Assembly (NCBI RefSeq): GCF_000523235.1
Contig: NZ_CP006850.1
Span: forward strand, 3,906,001 to 3,970,000
Length of the DNA: 64,000 bases
Direction of reading: 5' to 3'
Source: Nocardia nova SH22a
GTDB taxonomy: Bacteria > Actinomycetota > Actinomycetes > Mycobacteriales > Mycobacteriaceae
Shown: positions 1-8,904 of the stretch, one piece after another
Position numbering within the stretch: the stretch's first letter is position 1
Layout: each line of letters opens with the position of its first letter
Notes under the pieces: model-generated
Told to the model about the DNA's origin: nothing
Database searches by the model: none
The model's input: only the letters and a program-made list of their open reading frames with translations
Translations under genes and position numbers: made by a program

Positions 1-165
1 AATTTCTGTGGCGCCCGGGGCGGGTATGCGGTCTCGGTCACCGGCAAGCGGTCAGGACGCCCGCTCCTGGCCATATGCGCGGGGAAGATGTGTGGCATGC
101 TGGGTGTCGAGCACGGGTTGTTGCAGTGATCGCCCGGCTCACTACAGGAAGTCATCGAAGAAAAT

Positions 166-369
166 ATGTCTCAAGGCAGTGTGAAGTGGTTTAACGGCGA
201 AAAGGGCTTCGGGTTCATCGCGCAGGACGCGGGCGGCCCGGATGTTTTCGTCCACTATTCCGAGATTTCCGGCTCCGGCTACAAGACTCTGGACGAGGGC
301 CAGCGCGTCGAGTTCGAGCTCGGCCAGGGCCAGAAGGGCCCGCAGGCCCAGAGCGTCCGCGTCATCTGA
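166..369 (+). CDS. cspA: CspA-family cold shock protein
   Basis: A 67-residue single cold-shock domain that binds single-stranded RNA and DNA and acts as an RNA chaperone in the cytoplasm. The start [10 protein letters not shown], the RNP1 motif KGFGFI (residues 13-18) and the RNP2 motif VFVHY (27-31) are all intact. The length equals the usual size of the family. The gene stands alone, with about 165 bases of leader before it and a strong intrinsic terminator 18 bases after the stop. Small CSPs in actinobacteria are not always cold induced, so the name describes the fold rather than proven regulation. Confidence 0.97.
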   Translation: MSQGSVKWFNGEKGFGFIAQDAGGPDVFVHYSEISGSGYKTLDEGQRVEFELGQGQKGPQAQSVRVI

Positions 370-386
370 GAGCCGACGGCGACAAG

Positions 387-415
387 AAAACCCGCGCGGA
401 TCGCGCGGGTTTTTT
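387..415 (+). terminator. Rho-independent terminator of cspA
   Basis: A perfect 8-bp GC stem (CCCGCGCG at 391-398, CGCGCGGG at 402-409) with a 3-base loop is flanked by A4 on the left and a T6 run at 410-415. It lies just after the cspA stop. The A and T flanks could lengthen the stem, and the opposite strand also ends in a short U run, so it may also terminate the leftward desaturase transcript. Confidence 0.9.
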
Positions 416-435
416 GTTTCTCCGGAACCGTGGTT

Positions 436-1845
436 TCACTGCCGGGCGCGCTGCTGCCGCCGCCGGGCCCGCCTGATCGCCCTCTCGCGCAACGCTTTAC
501 GGCGCAGGGCCTGCTTTTCCGCGCGGGCCTTGTCCCGCAGGATCTGCTTGGTCTCGCGTAGTACCTGCTTCTCGTGGCGCGCCTTCTCCTTCAGCGCGAC
601 CTTGGCCTCGGCCAGTGCCGAGCTCAGGCCACGGCGGTGGCCCGTCTCAGGGTCGATTCCGGGCCAATGATGTTGAGCCCATTGGTCGGCCGTGGGCAAC
701 GTCACCCGCGACAGTGCGGCGAATTTGTGTTCGGAGGAGGTCTCGGGGGCGTCGTCGGCGGTCCGGCGCAGGAAGCGGTCCGGCAGTGCCAGCTTGTGAA
801 TCGTGCGGAAGGCCAGCAGATACTGTTTGCCGAGCGAGCCGGTGGTATAGGGCAGGTCGTACTTGTCGCACAGTCCGCGCACCCGCACGGCGATCTCCGG
901 ATACCGATTGCTGGGGATGTCCGGGAACAGGTGATGCTCGATCTGGTAGCAGAGGTTGCCGCTCATGAACGCCATGACCGGGCCGGCCTGGAAATTGGCG
1001 CTGCCCAGCATCTGCCGCAGATACCATTCCGCGTGCGTCTCGTCGGCGAAGTGCTCCTGGGTGAACTTCTGGGCCCCGTCGGGGAAATGCCCGCAGAAGA
1101 TCACCGCATACGCCCACAGATTGCGGACCAGGTTGGCGGTGGCGTTCGCCTTCAGAGTCTGCTTCCACGCCGGGCCGGTGAGCAGCGGGTAGATCACGAA
1201 GTCCTTGGCGACCTGGCGCGCGGCCTTGCGCGCGAACGCCTTGTTCGGTTCGGACAGCAGCTGTGTCTCCGGCACTCCGGCATGCGCCAGCTCGGCCGAC
1301 AGATCGTGCCAGGCGATGCCCCACTCGAACGCCGCGGCGAGGACGAGATTGGCCAGCGGCTGGACGAGGTGGATCGGCCGCCACTGCTCGTCCCGGGTCA
1401 TCCGCAGGATGCCGAAGCCCAGATCCTCGTCCCTGCCCAGCACATTGGTGTAGGTGTGATGCGAGTAGTTGTGGGCCCGCTTCCACTGGGTCGAGGTCCC
1501 GGTCATATCCCACTCCCACGTCGTGGAGTGGATCTCCGGGTCGTTCATCCAGTCCCACTGCCCGTGGCTGATGTTGTGCCCGAGCTCCATGTTCTCCACG
1601 ATCTTCGCGACCGACAACAACGCCGTACCGGCCAGCCACGCCGAGCGCTTCCTGCTCATGAACAGCACGGCCCGCCCGGCGACCTCGAGCATCCGATGGG
1701 CGCGGATCGCCCGGCGAATGTATCGCGCGTCTTTCTCACCCAGTGACTTCTCGACATCGCGTCGAATCGTGTCGAGCTCCGCCCCGAGTGTCTCGACATC
1801 GACAGGAGTCAGATGCGCGTATGCGTTGATGTCGGTGATGGCCAC
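436..1845 (-). CDS. Membrane fatty-acid desaturase (DesA3-like)
   Basis: About 469 residues. This is a diiron integral-membrane acyl desaturase that would introduce a double bond into acyl-CoA or acyl lipid using O2 and electrons from a ferredoxin or oxidoreductase. The three histidine boxes are visible: GHNISH, HNYSHH and QIEHH. The GTG at 1843-1845 (VAITDINAYAHL) was chosen because GAAGGGAC lies just upstream; the open frame continues into unrelated sequence beyond it. The last 60 residues or so form a Lys/Arg/Glu-rich, probably helical tail that is unusual for the family core. It lies downstream of ctaD on the same strand after a 137-base gap, so co-transcription is possible but unproven. 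Confidence 0.9.
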   Translation of the reverse strand: MAITDINAYAHLTPVDVETLGAELDTIRRDVEKSLGEKDARYIRRAIRAHRMLEVAGRAVLFMSRKRSAWLAGTALLSVAKIVENMELGHNISHGQWDWMNDPEIHSTTWEWDMTGTSTQWKRAHNYSHHTYTNVLGRDEDLGFGILRMTRDEQWRPIHLVQPLANLVLAAAFEWGIAWHDLSAELAHAGVPETQLLSEPNKAFARKAARQVAKDFVIYPLLTGPAWKQTLKANATANLVRNLWAYAVIFCGHFPDGAQKFTQEHFADETHAEWYLRQMLGSANFQAGPVMAFMSGNLCYQIEHHLFPDIPSNRYPEIAVRVRGLCDKYDLPYTTGSLGKQYLLAFRTIHKLALPDRFLRRTADDAPETSSEHKFAALSRVTLPTADQWAQHHWPGIDPETGHRRGLSSALAEAKVALKEKARHEKQVLRETKQILRDKARAEKQALRRKALRERAIRRARRRQQRARQ

Positions 1846-1982
1846 CGTCGTCCCTTCAGTATCCAAGCTGTGCAACTGCCGCAGGCTGATCTCCCTGACC
1901 AGGACCGACGCGCCACTCGACCAGTATCGAGAGTACCGCGACGAGCCGGATCGGCTCCCAGGCGGACAGTCCGGTCGGCGCC

Positions 1983-3746
1983 TCATCGCGGCCGCGGGCC
2001 GCTGCCACCGTGCGGTGCCGGGACCGTGACGGTGTGGGAGGTGCGGCCCGCCGAACCCCAGCCGATGTGCGATTCGGCGCGCATGCGTTCGACCATGTGC
2101 GGGTAGTGCAGTTCGAAAGCCGGTCGCTCGGAACGGATTCGGGGCAGTTCGTAGAAGTTGTGCCGTGGTGGCGGGCTGCTGGTGGCCCATTCCAGGGAGT
2201 TGCCGTATCCCCACGGATCGTCCGCCGTGACCACCTGTCCGTAGCGGTAGCTTCTGAACACGTTCCACACGAAGGTGATCATCGACAGCCCGAGGATGAA
2301 CGAGCCGATCGTGGAAATCGTGTTGAGTGTGGTGAAGCCGTCGGAGGGCAGGTAGTCGGCGTAGCGGCGCGGCATGCCTTCGGCGCCGAGCCAGTGCTGC
2401 ACCAGGAATGTGGTGTGGAAGCCCAGGAATGTGGTCCAGAAGTGCAGCCGGCCCAGGCGCTCGTCGAGGAAGCGGCCGGTGAACTTGGGAAACCAGAAGT
2501 AGATGCCGCCGAAGGTCGCGAAAACGATCGTGCCGAACAGTACGTAATGGAAGTGCGCCACGATGAAGTAGGTGTCGGTGACGTGGAAGTCCAGGGGAGG
2601 GCTGGCCAGGATCACTCCGGACAGGCCACCGAACAGGAAGGTGGTGACGAATCCGAGCGACCACAGCATGGGCGTCTCGAAAGTCAGCTGGCCCTTCCAC
2701 ATGGTGCCGATCCAATTGAAGAATTTCACACCCGTCGGAACCGCGATCAGAAACGACATGAGCGAGAAGAACGGAAGCAGCACCGCTCCGGTCGCGAACA
2801 TGTGATGCGCCCAGACCGCCGACGACAGGGCGGCGATCGCGATGGTCGCGAAAACCAGTGCGTTGTAACCGAATACGGGTTTTCGGCTGAACACCGGCAG
2901 GATCTCGGTGATGATCCCGAAGAACGGGATCGCGACGATGTAGACCTCGGGGTGGCCGAAGAACCAGAACAGATGCTGGTAGAGAACGGGCCCGCCGGTG
3001 GCGGGGTCGTAGATGTGACCGCCCAGGTGCCGATCCACTTCCAGGCCCATCAGCGCGGCGGTCAGGATCGGGAACGCCTCGAGCACCAGGATGCTGGTGA
3101 CGAGGATGTTCCAGGTGAAGATCGGCATCCGGAACAGGGTCATACCGGGCGCGCGCAGGCACACCACGGTGGTGATCATGTTGACCGCCCCCAGGATCGT
3201 GCCCACACCCGACAGCGCCACGCCCATCACCCACAGGTCGGCGCCGATTCCGGGCGAATGCACGGCCAGGCTGAGCGGCACATAGGCCGTCCACCCGAGA
3301 TCGGCGGCGCCGTCGGGAGCGACGAATCCCGCGGTCGCGATCGTGGCGCCGAAGAGATACATCCAGTAGCTGAGCGCGTTCAATCGCGGGAATGCCACAT
3401 CCGGGGCGCCGATCTGCAGCGGGAGCACGCAATTGGCGAACCCGAACACGATCGGGGTGGCATAGAACAGCAACATGAGCGTGCCGTGCATGGTGAACAA
3501 CTGGTTGTACTGCTCGTTGGACAGGAACTGCAGGCCCGGGCGCGCCAGCTCGGCACGCATCAGCAGCGCCATCAGCCCGCCGATCAGGAAGAACGAAATC
3601 GCGGTGAAGATGTACATGACCCCGAGCAGCTTCGGGTCGGTGGTCGTCACGATCTTCCAGATCGCGGCGCCCTTGGGGCCCATCCGCGCGGGGAACGGGC
3701 GCTCGGCCCCCACGACAGGCTCGGATTCGACGGGCACTGCGGACAA
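1983..3746 (-). CDS. ctaD: Cytochrome c oxidase subunit I
   Basis: A 587-residue catalytic subunit of the aa3-type terminal oxidase, which reduces O2 and pumps protons in the cytoplasmic membrane. It has twelve hydrophobic segments and the haem/CuB signatures: the early FTMHGT haem ligand region, the HPEVYI loop (His-Glu-Tyr for CuB and the cross-linked Tyr), an adjacent HH pair (VWAHHMF), and HFHYVLFG for the haem ligands. The first codon is TTG at 3744-3746 behind GAGAGGGG; a GTG three codons later is an alternative. Actinobacteria often carry several ctaD copies, so this may be a paralogue away from the ctaC/ctaE genes, none of which is in the window. Confidence 0.96.
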   Translation of the reverse strand: MSAVPVESEPVVGAERPFPARMGPKGAAIWKIVTTTDPKLLGVMYIFTAISFFLIGGLMALLMRAELARPGLQFLSNEQYNQLFTMHGTLMLLFYATPIVFGFANCVLPLQIGAPDVAFPRLNALSYWMYLFGATIATAGFVAPDGAADLGWTAYVPLSLAVHSPGIGADLWVMGVALSGVGTILGAVNMITTVVCLRAPGMTLFRMPIFTWNILVTSILVLEAFPILTAALMGLEVDRHLGGHIYDPATGGPVLYQHLFWFFGHPEVYIVAIPFFGIITEILPVFSRKPVFGYNALVFATIAIAALSSAVWAHHMFATGAVLLPFFSLMSFLIAVPTGVKFFNWIGTMWKGQLTFETPMLWSLGFVTTFLFGGLSGVILASPPLDFHVTDTYFIVAHFHYVLFGTIVFATFGGIYFWFPKFTGRFLDERLGRLHFWTTFLGFHTTFLVQHWLGAEGMPRRYADYLPSDGFTTLNTISTIGSFILGLSMITFVWNVFRSYRYGQVVTADDPWGYGNSLEWATSSPPPRHNFYELPRIRSERPAFELHYPHMVERMRAESHIGWGSAGRTSHTVTVPAPHGGSGPRPR

Positions 3747-3833
3747 GGTGAATCCCCTCTCGGTTCATCTTCCTCGATGGCACACATCGCGCGTGGCGTA
3801 CCCGTTCGGCGGGGCGCGTCACCCGGCGCTTAG

Positions 3834-3858
3834 TTTATACAAGATTTAGTTGTATAAA
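3834..3858 (+). promoter_or_regulatory. Perfect palindrome in the fdxA promoter
   Basis: TTTATACAA (3834-3842) and its exact complement TTGTATAAA (3850-3858) are separated by 7 bases. The right arm contains a TATAAA that could serve as the -10 element of fdxA, whose ATG is 8 bases beyond the arm. The AT-rich 25-bp element stands out from the GC-rich surroundings. It is a likely operator, possibly for the HTH regulator encoded just downstream; that partner is an inference. Confidence 0.65.
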
Positions 3859-3865
3859 TAGAGGT

Positions 3866-4288
3866 ATGGCGTACGTGATCGGCGAGCCCTGCGTGGACGT
3901 GATGGATCGCGCGTGCGTGGAGGAATGCCCTGTCGACTGCATCTACGAGGGCGGCCGCGCGTTGTACATCCATCCCGACGAGTGCGTGGACTGCGGTGCG
4001 TGCGTGCCGGTGTGCCCGGTGGACGCGATCTACTACCAGGACGACCTTCCCGCCGAGCTCGAGCCCTACCTCGACGACAACGCCGCCTTCTTCACCGAAA
4101 CCCTGCCCGGCCGCGACGGGCCGCTCGGATTCCCCGGTGGCGCAACGAAACTCGGTCCGATCGGGGTCGACACCCACTGGTCACCGCCTTGCCGACACGG
4201 AGCAACCAGCCATGACCCGCACCACATCGACCGGAACCGGCGGCGGCCGTCGCGACGAAGTGCTCGCGGTACTGCGCGACTCGCGTGA
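3866..4288 (+). CDS. fdxA: FdxA-type ferredoxin, C-terminus frameshifted
   Basis: A seven-iron (3Fe-4S/4Fe-4S) ferredoxin and soluble electron carrier. Residues 1-100 match FdxA: the first cluster region has C9, C17 and C21, and the second has the CVDCGACVPVCP motif, followed by the characteristic tail up to GPIGVD. After GVDT the reading frame leaves the family: the read frame continues for about 35 atypical residues to 4288. One extra C in the CCC run at 4173-4175 would restore PLVTALPTRSNQP and a stop at 4213-4215, which overlaps the next gene's ATG as ATGA. The true end is therefore probably 4215. The discrepancy is a single-base deletion or a sequencing error. Confidence 0.85.
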   Translation: MAYVIGEPCVDVMDRACVEECPVDCIYEGGRALYIHPDECVDCGACVPVCPVDAIYYQDDLPAELEPYLDDNAAFFTETLPGRDGPLGFPGGATKLGPIGVDTHWSPPCRHGATSHDPHHIDRNRRRPSRRSARGTARLA

Positions 4289-4916
4289 CGCGTTGAGCAT
4301 CATCGAGATCGCCACACGATTGCGGGTGCACCCGAATACTGTGCGTTTCCATCTCGAGGCGCTGGTCGAGTCCGGACAGGCCGTGCGCGTCGAACAGCCG
4401 CGCACCGGGCCGGGCCGGCCGCCGCAGATGTTCCGCGCACATCGCGGGATGGACCCGTCCGGACCACGCAACTACCGACTGCTCGCCGATATCCTCAGCG
4501 CCGAGCTGGCCGCCGACCCCGACCCGTCGGCGCGCGCGGTGCAGGCCGGACGCAGCTGGGGCCGCGGCATCGCACGCGACATGGACCCCGCGGCGCCGAC
4601 CGCCGAGCAGGCGGTGGGGGAGCTGGTCCGGGTGCTCGACGAGGTGGGCTTCGACCCCCGGCCCGACACCGGTCGGTCGCGGATCCTGTTGCGGCACTGC
4701 CCGTTCCTGGACCTGGCCGAATCCCGCGCGAGCGTGGTGTGCCCGATCCATCTGGGCCTGATGCAGGGCGTGCTCGAAGAACGCGCCGCACCGGTCGCCG
4801 TGCAGCGGCTCGAGCCGTTCGCCGCACCCGATCTGTGCCTGGCCCACCTCACCACGGCCGACAGCGCCGGTCCCGCGTCGGCACAGGCGGAATCCGAGGT
4901 ATGGGCACCGAAATAA
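4212..4916 (+). CDS. HTH regulator with candidate Fe-S cysteines (SufR-like)
   Basis: 234 residues from the ATG at 4212. The N-terminus is an ArsR/SufR-type winged helix (DALSIIEIATRLRVHPNTVRF as recognition region, then GRPPQMF wing). The C-terminal half has the cysteine pattern HCPF, then VVCPIHLGLMQG 14 residues later, then DLCLAHL. This is like the three Cys that hold the cluster in SufR-type sensors. It directly follows the ferredoxin, and would share an ATGA overlap if the fdxA frame is corrected. A role as an iron-sulfur or redox sensor controlling fdxA is an inference; the palindrome before fdxA is the obvious site to test. Confidence 0.85.
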   Translation: MTRTTSTGTGGGRRDEVLAVLRDSRDALSIIEIATRLRVHPNTVRFHLEALVESGQAVRVEQPRTGPGRPPQMFRAHRGMDPSGPRNYRLLADILSAELAADPDPSARAVQAGRSWGRGIARDMDPAAPTAEQAVGELVRVLDEVGFDPRPDTGRSRILLRHCPFLDLAESRASVVCPIHLGLMQGVLEERAAPVAVQRLEPFAAPDLCLAHLTTADSAGPASAQAESEVWAPK

Positions 4917-5014
4917 TGCCTGGCGCCCAACACTGTTCGCATCGGTGGGCACTGGGCAGTATTCGAAACACTCGTACGGTCCTACCCCGCAGGTCGCCTG
5001 CGAGTATCCGCGAT

Positions 5015-5707
5015 TCATGGGTGCGGGAGGCGAGCGTCGGTGAGATTCGCGCCTGTCAGTGCTGATCCGGTGAGATCTGCTCCGAGCAGGTTCGCTCCGG
5101 TCAGATCGGCACCGGTGAGGTCGGCCCCACGAAGGTCGGCCCCGCTGAGGTCCGCGTGTGCCAGCAGGGCGCCTGCGAGCATCGTTCCTGCCAGATCGGC
5201 GCGCGGTATTCGCACGCCTCGAAGGTCGAGTGTCACATGTGTACGGAGGGCGGACCGCCGGGGAAGACAACCGATAACGGCGGCGATATCGGCGGCCGGA
5301 GGTTGCTCCGGTGCCGGACGGGAATCGGCGCCTGCGCGCAGCCGGAGGAAGTCGGCATAGGTTTCGGCCACGCGAACGGTGTCCGCGGGCGTGTAGTGCA
5401 TGATTCGCGCCAGTTCACGAGCCCCGCCGGCGCGAAGGAAGGGATCGCCGGATCCGAGATGACCGATCGCGGTGCTGAAGCTGTCGGTGTACTGCTTGTC
5501 TTTGTCGAGGTAGTGCTTCTTGATCGCGTAGACAGCGACCGCTCCGGCGATGGCTGCCGACACCAGGGGGACGAGTTGACCACGGAAGGTCTCGGCGTCT
5601 TTCGTGGTGGGTGCCAGCAATACCGGTAGGTAATAGACCACGCACACAAGGGCGAGGAACGCGGTGACTACTGCGAATACACTGAACGCGCGTGTGACGA
5701 GCTTCAT
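5015..5707 (-). CDS. Membrane-anchored pentapeptide-repeat protein
   Basis: 230 residues. There are two hydrophobic helices near the N-terminus (about 8-32 and 47-62), then a soluble linker with a conserved-looking block (SFSTAIGHLGSGDPFLRAGG), and finally about 14 pentapeptide repeats of the A(D/N)LXX type (ADLSGADLRGADLTGADL). These should form a right-handed quadrilateral beta-helix. The head block resembles the region seen in other actinobacterial membrane pentapeptide proteins that sense or scaffold. No catalytic residues are visible. Function is unknown; DNA mimicry as in MfpA/Qnr is unlikely given the membrane anchor and short repeat tract. Confidence 0.88.
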   Translation of the reverse strand: MKLVTRAFSVFAVVTAFLALVCVVYYLPVLLAPTTKDAETFRGQLVPLVSAAIAGAVAVYAIKKHYLDKDKQYTDSFSTAIGHLGSGDPFLRAGGARELARIMHYTPADTVRVAETYADFLRLRAGADSRPAPEQPPAADIAAVIGCLPRRSALRTHVTLDLRGVRIPRADLAGTMLAGALLAHADLSGADLRGADLTGADLTGANLLGADLTGSALTGANLTDARLPHP

Positions 5708-5774
5708 GACGCAATCAAAGCATCGGGCCCGGAACCCGGTGGCCCGACTGCCGTTTCGAGCCGATGATAGCGAG

Positions 5775-6827
5775 ATGGCTGTCCTGTTCGTTCCCTATTC
5801 AGCGTGGGGCCATGTGTCCCCGATGCTCGCGGTTGCCGCCGAATTGGTCCGGCGTGGAGTACCGGCACGGATGGTCGCTGGTCCGGCCTATCGTGGCGCG
5901 ATAGAAGCGGCGGGAGTTGTCGCTGTGTCACCCGGCGTCGATCACAAGGTTCGAGTGCCGGCCGGGCGTGGCCCGAGTACGGCATTGGAGCGTATGAGTA
6001 TCCGCCACGAACGCCGGACAGCCTGGGCTGCAACGAAATTGCTGATCGCAGCGGAGATGGAGACGGAGCGGCCCGAGCTGTGCGTTGTCGATCCGCATAT
6101 TCCCTGGATCGGGCGGCTGGTCCGGCGACGTGGCGGCATGGCAGTGCCGTTGTGGACCACCCACGCCCGACGTCGTATCAGCGGGCCGGTCCTGGTCAAC
6201 GCAGTTCCCGAATTGCAGCCAGGACGGCAACGATTGGGGCCGGAGGTACATTTCGTCGGTCCACTGCTGAAGGTCGCCGGATCGAGCGGGGCGAATGCGA
6301 CCGATCCGAGCGCAGCGGGCCGGGATCGTGAGCAGACCGTCGTGGTGGCGGTCGGGACGGTATTCGCGCGCTCGGCGGAGTTCTTCCGCGACATCGCGGC
6401 CTCCTTCGCGGGATCACAATGGCGGGTTGTGATCGCCACCGGCCAGTTGCCCGTGGCCGAGCTCGGTGATCTGCCACCTAATGTGTTTGCGTATCAGTGG
6501 ATTCCGCAGTCGGCGATGCTGCGGCGGGCAGCGGTGTTCATCACCCACGCGGGGATGAACTCGATTCATGAGGCGGTAGTCGCCGGGACTCCGATGATCG
6601 TCTCGCCACGCAGCCGGGAACAGCGCCTGAACGCGTCCCGCCTGCGAAGGCTCGGTCTCGCCGAACCACTCGAGCCGCCATCACAGTTGCTGGACCAGGC
6701 CGCACGGATATCCTCGAACGCCGTGTTGTCGACTCGGCTGCGCGAATTCCGGCAACACGTACGTGCCGTCGGCGGCACCCATCGTGCGGCCGACCTGCTA
6801 CTCGATATCGCCCTTTCCGCGAGCTGA
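5775..6827 (+). CDS. GT1/MGT-family glycosyltransferase
   Basis: 350 residues from the ATG at 5775. It is a GT-B fold enzyme expected to move a sugar from a nucleotide donor to a lipophilic acceptor. The N-lobe begins with the typical VLFVPYSAWGHVSPML (glycine/histidine loop, with the catalytic-base His). The C-lobe carries the donor-binding signature YQWIPQ, followed by FITHAGMNSIHEAV and a GTPMIVSP loop. It is most like macrolide/UDP glycosyltransferases, although the substrate cannot be read. It is slightly shorter than the usual 390-420 residues. The divergent pentapeptide gene starts 67 bases away. Confidence 0.85.
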   Translation: MAVLFVPYSAWGHVSPMLAVAAELVRRGVPARMVAGPAYRGAIEAAGVVAVSPGVDHKVRVPAGRGPSTALERMSIRHERRTAWAATKLLIAAEMETERPELCVVDPHIPWIGRLVRRRGGMAVPLWTTHARRRISGPVLVNAVPELQPGRQRLGPEVHFVGPLLKVAGSSGANATDPSAAGRDREQTVVVAVGTVFARSAEFFRDIAASFAGSQWRVVIATGQLPVAELGDLPPNVFAYQWIPQSAMLRRAAVFITHAGMNSIHEAVVAGTPMIVSPRSREQRLNASRLRRLGLAEPLEPPSQLLDQAARISSNAVLSTRLREFRQHVRAVGGTHRAADLLLDIALSAS

Positions 6828-6889
6828 GGCCGGCCCGGTGTGGGGCTCGACAGGCGACTCGGGAGCCGCCGACCCGCTAAAGTCGTCGT

Positions 6890-7837
6890 GTGACCGACGA
6901 TCGGGGAGCGTTGAGCGGCCAAGGGTGGGCATTGCCTCGAAAACCGCTGTGTGTCAACCGCGGCAGAGAACTGCGGAAGTTTCGTGAGCTCGAGGAACAG
7001 GCCGCCCGCACCGGCACGCCGCTGCTGCTCGCGGTGAGTGGCGGCAGCGGAATCGGCAAGACGACATTGATCGTCACCGCAGCCTACGAGCTGGGCAGCA
7101 GGTATCCCGATGTGCTGTTCGCCGCTGACGCTGCCGGAAATATCGGTACCCCAGCCGATTCCAACGACGTGGCCGCTGTTCTCCTGGTACAGTTGGGCGT
7201 GCCGTGGCAGGATATTCCGGCACCGCACCTGCGTCTTCCCGTGCTGCGTTCGAAACTCGGCGGCCGGCAGCTGTTGTTGGTACTGGACGACATCCGCTCG
7301 GCCGAGCAGGTGCTGCCGCTGCTCGGCGACCTCCGGCACGCGGCAGTGGTGGTGGCGGGAGAACGACACCTCGACCGATTGCGCATCGCGGGTTTCGAGT
7401 CGTTGAAACTCAAGGGATTCGAACCCGGCGAAGGCGCCGACTATCTCGTCGCGATGGCCGGCCCCGAGGTTGCCGAAGCGGATAGGGCCGTTTTGGAGCG
7501 ATTGGTAGTTCTCTGCGGAGGCGTGCCGCAACTGGTTGCCGCGGCCGCGGCGACACTGGCCGACGGAGCGGAACCGATCGATGAATACGTCCAACGACTC
7601 GAACGGGCGGCGACACTGGATGAACTGTCCGACGACCTGCGTATCGACAACGAATGCGTGGTCGATACGGTCGGTGATGCCGGATACGACGGACTGACCG
7701 ATGACGAAGCGCGCGCGTACCGCTGGCTGAGCATGCATCCCGGCACCTGTTTCGATCTCGGGTTCGCAGCTGCACTGCTGGAACTGCCGGTGCCGAGAGT
7801 TCGGCGATTGATCCGCGGCTGGTCGATCGGTCGCTGA
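6890..7837 (+). CDS. STAND (NB-ARC-like) ATPase, N-terminal part; frameshifted
   Basis: 315 residues as read, starting with GTG. It has a Walker A GGSGIGKTT (about residues 47-55) and a Walker B LLLVLDD (about 125-131), then a helical/winged-helix region. At about 7803-7815 the frame leaves the family pattern and stops at 7837, whereas the +1 frame continues in register with a DPRLVDRSLI winged-helix segment and a GDGYFEFAHV motif into the TPR-like part at 7960-8904. One missing base would give a single protein of about 670 residues (NTPase, winged helix, TPR), an AfsR/regulatory STAND architecture. A -10-like TAAAGT ends 6 bases before the GTG, which suggests a leaderless message. Confidence 0.75.
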   Translation: MTDDRGALSGQGWALPRKPLCVNRGRELRKFRELEEQAARTGTPLLLAVSGGSGIGKTTLIVTAAYELGSRYPDVLFAADAAGNIGTPADSNDVAAVLLVQLGVPWQDIPAPHLRLPVLRSKLGGRQLLLVLDDIRSAEQVLPLLGDLRHAAVVVAGERHLDRLRIAGFESLKLKGFEPGEGADYLVAMAGPEVAEADRAVLERLVVLCGGVPQLVAAAAATLADGAEPIDEYVQRLERAATLDELSDDLRIDNECVVDTVGDAGYDGLTDDEARAYRWLSMHPGTCFDLGFAAALLELPVPRVRRLIRGWSIGR

Positions 7838-7959
7838 TACAGGCGCGCGGCGACGGATACTTCGAATTCGCGCACGTATTCCGGCAGCATGCGATCGACA
7901 AAGCGCACACCATCGACATCGCCCCCGGCCCGCGCCGGATTCGAGAGCGTGCGATTCAG

Positions 7960-8904
7960 GTGAATATGGAACGCGCTGTGGCGTTGGCCCGGTCGATATC
8001 GGATCGGCCGATACCCGCGGCCGAACCCGGGAAGGTGTTCGCCGCGACACAGCGAGCGCACGATGGTCATGGGGTCGAGCGCGCTTATGCCGAGCTCGCA
8101 ATCCGCTGGCCGTCCCTGGTCGACGCGGCGCGACAGGCGGTGGAACTGGGGCAGCAGAACGCGGCGATCGTCCTTCCGATAGCATTGTGGCCCTTCGCTT
8201 ATCACACGTATCGAGTCACAGAGCTGATCGACCTCTATCGAACTGTGTCCGACATAGCCGACGATCCGACGATGGACTGGCCGGCGCTCGGTGACGCCGG
8301 TACACGGTGGCAACTGGCACGGGACCTCGGCGGACTCTACGAACGCCTCGGCGGCTCAGAGAATCTGGAGCAGGCGAGGACGTGGTTCGAGCGGGCTCTC
8401 ACGTTCGACTATCCGGCCGGCAGAGCGAGCTGCCTGGAATGGCTGGGAATCGTGCGTGAGCGCCAAGGTTTTCCAGAACAGGCATCGGCCCTGTTCGACG
8501 ACGCGGAATCGGCGTTGGAACTGATTCCCGATACGGCTGTTCGCCAACGAGCGCTGGCGCTGCTGGAGATGCACCGTGGACGCTGTCTGGTGACAGTCGG
8601 ACTCGTCGATCGCGCCGAACATCACCTACGCGCCGCGATCTCGTTCTTCGACACCCGCTCGGCCGATGGAAACAATGCGGCCCGGTGCCGCGTCCTGCTC
8701 GGCGACATCTGTGATCTGCGTGGCGACGACGTCGCGGCACGGCGGATGTGGAACGATGAACTGGGTGTTCTTCTCCGGCACGGTATGCGAGCCGAGGCTG
8801 CGGCTGTGCACCGCAAGCTGGCCCGGCTTGCGGACCGGGCGGGGGATTCGATTGCCGCGCAAGATCACCGGGATCAGGCCGACGAGTCCTGCCCGCTTCC
8901 TTAG
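7960..8904 (+). CDS. TPR-like C-terminal half of the split STAND protein
   Basis: 314 residues from a GTG at 7960 (an ATG lies two codons later). The same frame is open without a stop back to about 7803 and encodes the winged-helix end of the upstream ATPase, so this start is probably an artefact of the frameshift. The sequence is alpha-helical with repeats of the TPR kind (LGGLYERLGG..ARTWFERAL, LEWLGIVRERQG..ASALFDDAE, HRGRCLVTVG..AEHHLRAAI, LLGDICDLRG..ARRMWNDEL). These are typical ligand- or partner-sensing arrays of STAND regulators. On its own it is unlikely to be functional. Confidence 0.7.
   Translation: MNMERAVALARSISDRPIPAAEPGKVFAATQRAHDGHGVERAYAELAIRWPSLVDAARQAVELGQQNAAIVLPIALWPFAYHTYRVTELIDLYRTVSDIADDPTMDWPALGDAGTRWQLARDLGGLYERLGGSENLEQARTWFERALTFDYPAGRASCLEWLGIVRERQGFPEQASALFDDAESALELIPDTAVRQRALALLEMHRGRCLVTVGLVDRAEHHLRAAISFFDTRSADGNNAARCRVLLGDICDLRGDDVAARRMWNDELGVLLRHGMRAEAAAVHRKLARLADRAGDSIAAQDHRDQADESCPLP

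Noticed and set aside
436..3822. A continuous 1128-codon leftward frame over the desaturase and across ctaD
   Set aside because: Only the part up to 1845 reads as a protein family (desaturase His boxes). The rest is Arg/Pro-rich antisense-like sequence in the wrong frame over ctaD, a common artefact in GC-rich DNA.
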